DNA from: an uncultured Bacteroidota bacterium
Lineage (GTDB): Bacteria; Bacteroidota; Bacteroidia; NS11-12g; UBA955
Length of the DNA stretch: 43,475 nt
Assembly: GCA_937867025.1 (NCBI GenBank)
Contig: CALMKH010000215.1
Span: 1-43,475, forward strand
Reading direction: 5' to 3'
Shown here piece by piece: positions 1 to 6,532 of the stretch. Position numbers and translations under genes: made by a program. Each line of letters opens with the position of its first letter. The first letter of the stretch is position 1. A model generated the notes under the pieces. That model did no database searches. It was not told the DNA's origin and saw nothing but the letters and a program-made list of their open reading frames with translations.

Positions 1-1087
1 GCGTAATGTCGTCCCTGTCGGTCCACGAAAAATCGATGTCGAAATCCGGGGCATTCGTGCGGTTCTCATTGATGAACCTTTCAAAGTAAAGATCGAGCTC
101 TATGGGGTCCACATCCGTTATGCGCAGCAGGTAGGCTATAATGCTGTTGGCCCCGCTTCCCCTGCCTACATAATAATAATTTTTTTCCCTCGCATACCGG
201 ACAATATCCCAGTTGATCAGGAAATAAGAAGCAAACTGCATTTTTTCTATGACCGCCAGTTCTTTTTCAACTCTTGCCTTTACTTCGTCCGAAAGATCAG
301 GATAACGATATTGAAGGTTTTTTTCACATTCCTGCTTCAGGAATTCCATATCGTTTTCGCCTTCAGGCCTGAAATGTTTTTTGTTCTTGTTCGTCAGCTT
401 ACCGTATGTAAAATCAATGGAGCAGTTCTTCAACAGGCGCTCTGTGTTATCAATAATAAAAGGAAACGCGCGGTATGCCGCATACAATTCATCTTTCGGC
501 AGCATGATTTCAGATCCCAGGGCCTGCTGTTCGCGGCCAAGCTTGCTCAGCAGGGTGTTGGCATCAATGGCCCTCAACAAACGATGGGCATTATAATGCA
601 GCTGCCCGCCAAACGATACCGTATGCAGCGCTACTACTTTCCCTGGTTGATTCCTGGCACGCAGGAAGGGCCATTGCACAAGATCCTTTATATCAATTCC
701 TATGAATTCATGATCTCTCAGTGCCCATCCTTTATATGCAGACTGGGGATACACAATATAAGCGTGATTGAATTCGGGGGCGACAGGATCAAACGGTATT
801 CCCTCGTGAAGATGCCTGGACAAATGCTCGTTCAGCTCCCTGAAACCCTCATTATTCCTGGCAATGCCTACGTACTGCTGCTGAGCGTTGTTACGGAAGT
901 CTATCCCTGCCAGAGCCTTTAAAGATTTTTCTTTTGCAAGCCTTATTGTCTCCAGGCAGGCCGACGTATTATTGATATCGGTTAGCACAAATTCATTGTA
1001 CCCTTTAGACTGCACTTCGTTCAGCAGGCGCTCTACGGAAAATGTGCCGTAGCAAAAACTGTAATAGGTATGACAATTCAGCAGCAT
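1..1087 (-). CDS. dnaE: DNA polymerase III alpha subunit, short DnaE type (5' part only)
   Basis: The reverse strand is open from an ATG at 1087 to the left edge (about 362 codons). It is absent from the ORF track because it has no stop in the window. It begins MLLNCHTYYSFCYGT, a PHP-domain start. Further on it has a GRGSGANSIIAYLLRI segment and, near the edge, PDFDIDFSW, which carries the two-aspartate catalytic motif of C-family polymerases. These spacings suit the compact DnaE (about 1000 residues) that is often paired with dinB in Bacteroidota rather than the longer replicative enzyme. The ATG overlaps the dinB stop as TGATG, so the two genes are almost certainly translationally coupled. 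Inferred role: error-prone lesion bypass with DinB. Total length and the C-terminus cannot be seen. Confidence 0.93.
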   Translation of the reverse strand, partial: MLLNCHTYYSFCYGTFSVERLLNEVQSKGYNEFVLTDINNTSACLETIRLAKEKSLKALAGIDFRNNAQQQYVGIARNNEGFRELNEHLSRHLHEGIPFDPVAPEFNHAYIVYPQSAYKGWALRDHEFIGIDIKDLVQWPFLRARNQPGKVVALHTVSFGGQLHYNAHRLLRAIDANTLLSKLGREQQALGSEIMLPKDELYAAYRAFPFIIDNTERLLKNCSIDFTYGKLTNKNKKHFRPEGENDMEFLKQECEKNLQYRYPDLSDEVKARVEKELAVIEKMQFASYFLINWDIVRYAREKNYYYVGRGSGANSIIAYLLRITDVDPIELDLYFERFINENRTNAPDFDIDFSWTDRDDIT

Positions 1088-2352
1088 CAGTCTTCTGTTA
1101 ATTCAGGGGTTGTGGTTTCATTGTTGGCTGGGATAAGGCCGGTTTTAATGCCTTCCTTTGATCTTGCCGATCTGGTCAAACCGTTGAATGCATTAAAATC
1201 ATGCATTTCAAAATCTCTTCCTACCGCCCGGCTGATAGCATCCTGCCCATATCTTTTTCTTATCCTGTCCATCGCCTCGTACAACTGTATCTGCTCGGCA
1301 GTTTCTTCAAAGAGATTGTATTGATGTCCGCCCTGGACAAGATGGCTGAACTTAATGCCTACAAGACGTATAAGCATCCTTTTCTGGTAAAGCCTGTCGA
1401 ACAGGTGCTGCACTTTTTCGATCAGCACATGATCGAGCGAAGTATATGGGATGCGGGCCTGCATGGTATAGGTGTTAAAATCGGAATAGCGGATTTTCAC
1501 CGTAACGCATGATGTGAGTTTGTTTTCGCTCCGCATCTGGAACGCGAGCTTTTCGGTCATGCCCGTCAGAATGCCTTTCAGCCCTTTGACGTCTATGGTG
1601 TCTTTTTCAAATGTGCGTTCCGTGGACATGGACTTCCGTTCGGAATACGGAATGACGGGTGAATTATCAATCCCATTGGCTTTTCTCCAGATCAGGCTGC
1701 CGTTTTCTCCCAGCACCTGTTGCATCAGCTCACGGGGCATTTCCTGGAGGGTTTTTATCCATATGATACCCATGTCGCGCAGCAAGGTGTAAGTTTTATC
1801 GCCCACCATCGGAATTTTCCTGATGGATAAAGGCGCCAGGAATTCCTTTTCCGCTCCTGTCTCAATCTGTCTCTGACCGTTCGGTTTGGCCTCGCCCGTT
1901 CCTACTTTTGATACTGTTTTATTGGCAGACAGGGCAAATGATATAGGCAGGTTTGTTTCCTTAATGATCTTTTGCCTGAGATCGGTAGCCAGCTTATAAC
2001 AACCGAAAAAACGATCCATGCCTGTCAGGTCAATATAAAATTCATCAATAGAGGTTTTTTCATACAGCGGAACTTTTTCACTTATAATCTCCGTGACCAT
2101 GTCCGAATATTTGCTGTATTCCCCCGTATCGCCTCTGACAATAATCGCTTCGGGGCATAATTGCCTGGCCATTTTCATGGGCATGGCAGAATGGATGCCG
2201 AATTCACGGGCTTCATAGCTGCACGAGGCTACCACTCCCCTGTCGCTTGTGCCCCCTACAAGAACCGGCCTGCCTTTCAAATCAGGCCGCTTTAATCGTT
2301 CCACGGAAACAAAAAATGAATCCAAGTCAATATGTACAACCTGCCTGTCCAT
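1087..2352 (-). CDS. dinB: Y-family DNA polymerase IV
   Basis: 421 residues. The palm and fingers carry the Y-family signatures: HIDLDSFFVSVE near residues 8-18 with the first metal-binding aspartate, SYEAREFGI, and TSIDEFYIDLTG near residue 100 with the catalytic Asp-Glu pair. Helix-hairpin-helix and little-finger regions follow. The length is slightly above classic Pol IV (about 350-400) because of a tail after the little finger. The role is translesion synthesis in the cytoplasm. The start is supported by a strong AGGAGGT Shine-Dalgarno at 2364-2370, which is unusual in this phylum. It is transcribed away from the LexA-like gene and runs directly into dnaE, so regulation by that repressor is likely. 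No clear -7 element was found on this strand in the 168-bp divergent region. Confidence 0.95.
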   Translation of the reverse strand: MDRQVVHIDLDSFFVSVERLKRPDLKGRPVLVGGTSDRGVVASCSYEAREFGIHSAMPMKMARQLCPEAIIVRGDTGEYSKYSDMVTEIISEKVPLYEKTSIDEFYIDLTGMDRFFGCYKLATDLRQKIIKETNLPISFALSANKTVSKVGTGEAKPNGQRQIETGAEKEFLAPLSIRKIPMVGDKTYTLLRDMGIIWIKTLQEMPRELMQQVLGENGSLIWRKANGIDNSPVIPYSERKSMSTERTFEKDTIDVKGLKGILTGMTEKLAFQMRSENKLTSCVTVKIRYSDFNTYTMQARIPYTSLDHVLIEKVQHLFDRLYQKRMLIRLVGIKFSHLVQGGHQYNLFEETAEQIQLYEAMDRIRKRYGQDAISRAVGRDFEMHDFNAFNGLTRSARSKEGIKTGLIPANNETTTPELTED

Positions 2353-2363
2353 AAATATATAAG

Positions 2364-2370
2364 ACCTCCT
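2364..2370 (-). promoter_or_regulatory. Strong Shine-Dalgarno of dinB
   Basis: The reverse strand reads AGGAGGT eleven bases before the dinB ATG. Bacteroidota genes usually lack such motifs, so this site supports the chosen start and suggests unusually efficient initiation for this gene. Confidence 0.6.
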
Positions 2371-2473
2371 TCATAACTCTTCCGAATACATAAAACGGAT
2401 TATCCTTTTGCTGCATGCTCCAAATGCCGGCTTCCGGATAGAATTACGAAAGAGGTCTGTCAGAAAAAACCGC

Positions 2474-2504
2474 TTGCAATTTACTAAAATTTTTAGTAGT
2501 TTTG
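2474..2504 (+). promoter_or_regulatory. Bacteroidota-type promoter of the LexA-like gene
   Basis: A TTG at 2474-2476 is followed after 20 bases by TAGTTTTG (2497-2504), matching the -7 consensus TAnnTTTG. The predicted transcription start is near 2510, inside the second palindrome and only about 10 bases from the first ATG. The promoter overlaps the first palindrome, so a bound repressor would block it. Confidence 0.6.
2482..2498. promoter_or_regulatory. LexA-like operator 1 (17-bp palindrome)
   Basis: TACTAAAATTTTTAGTA is a perfect inverted repeat around one central base. It overlaps the spacer and the start of the -7 element. It shares the CTAAA/TTTAG half-sites with the next palindrome, with centres 23 bp apart, close to two helical turns. 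It is inferred to be bound by the adjacent HTH-S24 protein. Confidence 0.6.
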
Positions 2505-2521
2505 TGCTAAATTTTTTAGCA
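2505..2521. promoter_or_regulatory. LexA-like operator 2 (17-bp palindrome at the start codon)
   Basis: TGCTAAATTTTTTAGCA has perfect 7-bp arms around three bases. It has the same CTAAA/TTTAG half-sites as operator 1. Its last base is the A of the first possible ATG, so it covers the predicted transcription start. Confidence 0.6.
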
Positions 2522-3279
2522 TGAGTTTAATTTCAATGAATATCAAGCATTTGCGTCAACTTAGAGGTTGGTCGCAATTGCAATTGGCAGATGAATTGAA
2601 CATCAGCAGGGCAAGAATAGGCTCTTATGAAGAGGAACGGTGCGAGCCCTCCATCGATATCCTGGTGAAAATTTCCGCCCTGTTTCACATCGCTGTTGAT
2701 GCGCTTGTTAAATGCGATCTCAGGAAATTCAACCTGGAAAATATGATCAAAGTAGGCGAAAACCGTCTTTTATTTCCCATCATGGTGGACAAGGGAAATA
2801 ACGATCAGGTAGAAGTAGTGACGGTGAAAGCCTCTGCCGGCTACCTGAACGGTTATGCAGATCCGGAATATATACAGAGCCTTCCCCTTATGAATCTCCC
2901 CTTCAGGGTAACCGGCAAACACAGGGCCTTTCCCATTAAAGGGGATTCTATGCCTCCGCTCAGAAACGGTTGCTTTGTCATAGGAAAATATATTGAATCG
3001 ATACGCGACATCAGGGACGGAACTACCTATGTCCTGATCACCAGGGACGAAGGTGTGGTCTATAAACGTGTTTACCGGAAAGAAAATGCCCTGGAGCTGC
3101 ATTCGGATAACCGCGATTATCAGCCTTACACCGTGAAGAACTCCGATATACTTGAATTATGGGAATTTGTCTGTACCCTTAACATATCCGACACGAAAGA
3201 AGAAGAACTTAACCTTGGCAGTATTATGGATATGCTGCGAAGCATGAGGGTGGAAATAGAAAGCATCCGGAGCAGGTAG
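2521..3279 (+). CDS. LexA-like repressor: HTH_3 (XRE) plus S24 peptidase
   Basis: 252 residues. An XRE helix-turn-helix spans about residues 8-60 (RGWSQLQLADELNISRARIG). A linker with an Ala-Gly pair (KASAGYL) follows, which is a plausible self-cleavage site. The S24 peptidase fold has a Ser in IKGDSMPP and a Lys in VVYKRVYR as the likely dyad. This is the architecture of phage CI-like and XRE-type LexA analogues, not the winged-helix LexA of Escherichia coli. A second in-frame ATG at 2536 (MNIKHLRQLRG) fits the HTH family better and would leave operator 2 wholly upstream, so the start is uncertain. Divergence from dinB-dnaE and the twin operators point to an autorepressor that controls the mutagenesis cassette. 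Confidence 0.9.
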   Translation: MSLISMNIKHLRQLRGWSQLQLADELNISRARIGSYEEERCEPSIDILVKISALFHIAVDALVKCDLRKFNLENMIKVGENRLLFPIMVDKGNNDQVEVVTVKASAGYLNGYADPEYIQSLPLMNLPFRVTGKHRAFPIKGDSMPPLRNGCFVIGKYIESIRDIRDGTTYVLITRDEGVVYKRVYRKENALELHSDNRDYQPYTVKNSDILELWEFVCTLNISDTKEEELNLGSIMDMLRSMRVEIESIRSR

Positions 3280-3282
3280 CGC

Positions 3283-3663
3283 TCAGACGCGTTCCGGCTG
3301 TGTTTTAGGTATGGATACCATATAGCTATGCCAGTCACCCGTATGCATTACGATAGCGCAATCCCCGTCATTGGTCCAGATGTTACTATCCAGCCCCCAG
3401 TAAAAACAATGTTCGGTGTGATTGTCTTTTGTTCGGGAACACCGGGCGCCTTTCCTGGTATGAAGAATTATTGTATCTCCCTTCTTAACCTTCAGATCCG
3501 GGAACCAGAAAGGATGCCTCACTTTATTCGAAATCAGTCCCGGCGCTTTGTAGGTGCTGTCCAAAATCAGGTATTTACCTATATCGGTGTCCTGCATCAC
3601 ATCGATAATGATCCTCTCTGCCTTATGTCCATAATCCATAATGGACCTAATCCTTAGTTTCAT
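3283..3663 (-). CDS. Small protein with a lamin-tail-like fold, function unknown
   Basis: 126 residues, no signal peptide or membrane segment. The sequence runs through short beta-strand-like stretches: KYLILDSTYKAPG, then VKKGDTIILHTRKG, then FYWGLDSNIWTNDGDCAIV. This order of a 'GDTI.LHT.KG' strand, an aromatic-rich YWGL and a W.NDGD turn resembles bacterial lamin-tail domains, which are usually parts of larger exported proteins. Here the domain stands alone and appears cytoplasmic. It converges on the LexA-like gene with only three bases between the stops, which need not imply a shared function. The family call rests on visual similarity only. Confidence 0.6.
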   Translation of the reverse strand: MKLRIRSIMDYGHKAERIIIDVMQDTDIGKYLILDSTYKAPGLISNKVRHPFWFPDLKVKKGDTIILHTRKGARCSRTKDNHTEHCFYWGLDSNIWTNDGDCAIVMHTGDWHSYMVSIPKTQPERV

Positions 3664-3776
3664 AGCGTTTTGTTTTTAATGGTTGAAACCCCTAGCGAAT
3701 ATACTATTATTTTATAAAACAAGCAACATTTCGAAATACTTTTTCGGCGTATAAATGCAGGAATTTCAGGTTGGAA

Positions 3777-3809
3777 AAGGCAAATATTTCATAAACAATA
3801 CTATGCCTT
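3777..3809 (-). terminator. Possible weak terminator after the NarL-type regulator
   Basis: AAGGCA and TGCCTT form six pairs across a 21-base loop. On the reverse strand the stem is followed by TTTT. It lies just past the regulator's stop. The long loop and short stem make it weak. The rest of the 167-bp gap at 3664-3830 shows nothing else recognisable. Confidence 0.3.
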
Positions 3810-3830
3810 AAAATTAAAGTTTTTAAACGC

Positions 3831-4517
3831 TTATTTTATCCACTTGTTTCTATGCGCAAGCGATATGACCTGGGCTTTGGAATTCACGTGAAGTTTATTG
3901 TAGATATTGGCAATATGCTTGCGGACTGTGAGCGTACTTATGCATATGATCTCCGCTATTCTTTTGGCATCATACCCGTTTACCATATTCACAAGCACCT
4001 CTCTTTCCCTTTCGGTCAGAAGGGTTTCGATAATAGACGGATTAAGCTCTTCGGGTGAAGACTGGGGCTTGCTCAGGAGCTGCAGCGTTTTACGTGCAAT
4101 AGCAGGACTCAGGGGCGACCCGCCGTATTCCAGAACCTCGTTTATAGCCTCGTTCAGACTGTAATAATCTTCATGTTTCAGCAAATAGCCACTTGCGCCT
4201 GCCTTAATGGCCTCAAAAATATTATCCTCGTCTTCGAATACCGTCAACACGATGTAATGAATGGTCTGACTGTGGGCTTTTGCCAGTTTGATGGTTTCAA
4301 TACCGTTCAGGCCCGGCATCTGGATGTCCATAAACACTACAGATGGATAATTATTTCCCGGCAAGCCTTTCAGTTTTTCGAGGTATTCACGGCCTGAAGA
4401 AGCCACCAGGGATAAATCAAGATGCGGAAACTGGCTTACCTTCTGCACAAAACTTCCCTGGTTAACCCTGTTGTCTTCCACTAAGCCTATCCTGATATGT
4501 TCTCCCTTCGATTCCAC
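3831..4517 (-). CDS. NarL/FixJ-family response regulator
   Basis: 228 residues. An N-terminal receiver domain has the acidic pair near residue 14 (VEDN), the phosphoacceptor Asp near residue 64 in VVFMDIQMPGLNG, and the Thr/Lys switch positions (VLTVFED; LLKHED). A C-terminal LuxR-type HTH spans about residues 162-225 (LTEREREVLVNMVNGY). The start is a GTG; no better in-frame start precedes the receiver domain. It lies 38 bases downstream of the TPR sensor kinase on the same strand, so the two very likely form a phosphorelay in one transcript. The signal and targets cannot be read from the sequence. Confidence 0.92.
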   Translation of the reverse strand: MESKGEHIRIGLVEDNRVNQGSFVQKVSQFPHLDLSLVASSGREYLEKLKGLPGNNYPSVVFMDIQMPGLNGIETIKLAKAHSQTIHYIVLTVFEDEDNIFEAIKAGASGYLLKHEDYYSLNEAINEVLEYGGSPLSPAIARKTLQLLSKPQSSPEELNPSIIETLLTEREREVLVNMVNGYDAKRIAEIICISTLTVRKHIANIYNKLHVNSKAQVISLAHRNKWIK

Positions 4518-4555
4518 GGTTTAAAATAAGAATGCTTTCCGGTTTTAAAAAATAC

Positions 4556-6487
4556 CTAATTTATAGTAGCCTCATCCCTCAATATCACCTTTGTTCCATG
4601 CGGATCCGCTTTTTCCAGTGCGAGGCTCCATCCGCATTCCAAAGCTCGCTGTTTCATGTTCCGGAGACCGTCGCCGGCGTTAAAACTGTCATCATTAAAT
4701 CCCACACCATTGTCTTCCACTTCTATTCTCCATTCCTTTCCGGATATGAAGCGCACTGTAAGATCCTTACACCTGCTGTGCTTCAGCGCATTGTTAACAG
4801 ATTCCTTCAAAAGCAAAAACAAATGCAGTATTTTATTCGGCGACAATTCCACATCATTCTCTATATGTTCATACACATGATGGCGCACCCCCGGATAATT
4901 CACCAGTAATTTCTGCAGCCAGAGCTTGAAGCGGTCGCCAAGATTGGTAAGCCTCAGCCTGTCGTTCTTTAACACCCATATCGTATCGTTCAGGTGGTTG
5001 ACCATGCCGCTGGCATTACGGTCCAGATTCGAGATCAGTTCATCCCTGTTTAAAATCCCTTCTTTCAGGTATTTTACATTTGAGCTGATGGCGGCGGCAT
5101 GAGCTCCCAGGTTGTCATGAAGATCGGCGGCTATGCGTTTCCTTTCTTTTTCCCCTGCCGTGATGATGGCCTCTTCCGATAATTGCCTCTGCTCATTCAG
5201 CATGGTTTCCAGTTTGCGCCTCTGGAGATGCTGGTAATTTTTATAAATGACAACAAACAGTATAATGCTAAGAATTAACAACAGAATGGATCCGATAAGG
5301 ATGAACCTGCTTTTTGACAGTTCATACCGTTGCTGCATAATGGTGTTCTGGTGTTTTTGGTACTCGTATTTTCCTTCAAGTTCCGCTATGGCCCGTTCTG
5401 AATTGTTATGATTGATGGTGTCTTTGAGTCCCAGGATCCTTTCGAGTGTGCGCGCAAGTTTTCCATCCTGGCCACTTGCCCGATAATTCTCTGCGAGTGC
5501 GGAATATAAATACATCAGTTTCTGAAACTGTTTTCCTTTTGTGGCGATGTCTATGGCTCTTTGCGCTATCTGGACGCCCTTTGAATATTCTCCCACGGAT
5601 GCATAGAAATATGAGAGCTGACCCATATCCGAAAGTACATAGTACGGATCGGCCAGCGTTTCTCTTACTTTTAATGCCTCTTCAAGATCCTTTTCAGCGG
5701 CAGCTTTATTTTTCTTTTTAAGGTATATATCAGCGCGTATGTTCAGCGCGTTGGCCTGCAGTGTGAGGCTTTCTCCGCGCCTTGCGTATTCGAGCCCCTT
5801 GTTGACAGTGGCAAATGCAAGGTCGATCTTGTTAATATTGTTATAACATGAAGCCAGATTACTGAACAAGCTGGGATGCTTTATGAAATACTCCTCATTC
5901 CTTGTATATCCGACCCCCTTTTCCAACCATTTGATAGCCTCGTCAAATTTTTCAATTTCCATATTTGCCCAGCCAAGCAGCACATATGACTGAATAACCA
6001 TGTTGGTATCCTTTTCCTTCTCCGCCTCCTCCAGGAGCCTGAAGGAAATCTCTATCGCTTCGCCGCTTTTATTGCTGCGTATCAGCGACCTGCATTTCTG
6101 CACCTGTATCTGGTTGGTTATTGGTCCTTTTGGCTTGCCCCAGCTGTCGAACAAACTGTCCGCCAATATAATCGCTTCATCAAACCTGCCTATTCTGCCG
6201 AGATAATTGACATAAAGCGTTTTTAGTCTGAAAAAAAATTCACGGTCGCTTTTCCCCTTCAATATCTGGTCTCCAATCCGGAGATATCGCAGCTGGGTAT
6301 CGGTTGACAGGGAATAATTCCTTTCGCAAATAGCGAGTATCAGATCTTTCTTAGTCTCAATATCTTTTGTCTGTTCGAATTGTTTTTTCAACCGGTTCAA
6401 AACAGGGGTTTGCGCCTTTGCATATCCCGCAGTCCATAAGCAGAACAGGAAGACAGATAACGCCCTTATGTTTTTTTTGGATAACAT
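4556..6487 (-). CDS. TPR-containing sensor histidine kinase (HisKA_3 / HATPase)
   Basis: The ORF opens at 6526, but the ATG at 6487 (MLSKKNIRALSVFLFCLW) starts a typical signal peptide and is preferred. Numbering from the ORF start: an exported TPR-like helical region (about 40-400), one transmembrane helix (about 408-428), a coiled linker, a HisKA_3 dimerisation domain with the phosphoacceptor His near 470 (IAADLHDNLGAH), the N-box near 572-584 (LLKESVNNALKHS) and the DNGVGF ATP-lid motif near 605. This periplasmic-TPR, single-TM, NarL-partner layout is common in Bacteroidota. It probably phosphorylates the regulator that follows it. Ligand unknown. Confidence 0.92.
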   Translation of the reverse strand: MLSKKNIRALSVFLFCLWTAGYAKAQTPVLNRLKKQFEQTKDIETKKDLILAICERNYSLSTDTQLRYLRIGDQILKGKSDREFFFRLKTLYVNYLGRIGRFDEAIILADSLFDSWGKPKGPITNQIQVQKCRSLIRSNKSGEAIEISFRLLEEAEKEKDTNMVIQSYVLLGWANMEIEKFDEAIKWLEKGVGYTRNEEYFIKHPSLFSNLASCYNNINKIDLAFATVNKGLEYARRGESLTLQANALNIRADIYLKKKNKAAAEKDLEEALKVRETLADPYYVLSDMGQLSYFYASVGEYSKGVQIAQRAIDIATKGKQFQKLMYLYSALAENYRASGQDGKLARTLERILGLKDTINHNNSERAIAELEGKYEYQKHQNTIMQQRYELSKSRFILIGSILLLILSIILFVVIYKNYQHLQRRKLETMLNEQRQLSEEAIITAGEKERKRIAADLHDNLGAHAAAISSNVKYLKEGILNRDELISNLDRNASGMVNHLNDTIWVLKNDRLRLTNLGDRFKLWLQKLLVNYPGVRHHVYEHIENDVELSPNKILHLFLLLKESVNNALKHSRCKDLTVRFISGKEWRIEVEDNGVGFNDDSFNAGDGLRNMKQRALECGWSLALEKADPHGTKVILRDEATIN

Positions 6488-6495
6488 TCCAAAGG

Positions 6496-6526
6496 CAAAA
6501 TAAGTTGAAATCGCCCGATATGGCAA
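6496..6526 (-). promoter_or_regulatory. Candidate promoter of the TPR sensor kinase
   Basis: The reverse strand has TTG (6526-6524), a 20-base spacer and TTATTTTG (6503-6496), one mismatch from TAnnTTTG. The ATG at 6487 follows eight bases later, giving a very short leader and supporting that start over the upstream one. Confidence 0.35.
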
Positions 6527-6532
6527 GATTAT

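Noticed and set aside
311-922. 203-residue forward ORF in the dnaE region
   Set aside because: It is the antisense shadow of dnaE, which shows clear polymerase motifs on the other strand.
3883-3892. TTCACGTGAA palindrome in the NarL-type regulator, resembling a parS core
   Set aside because: Only ten bases match; the flanks are not symmetric (aaTTCACGTGAAgt) and it differs from the three identical sites at 24.4-25.2 kb.
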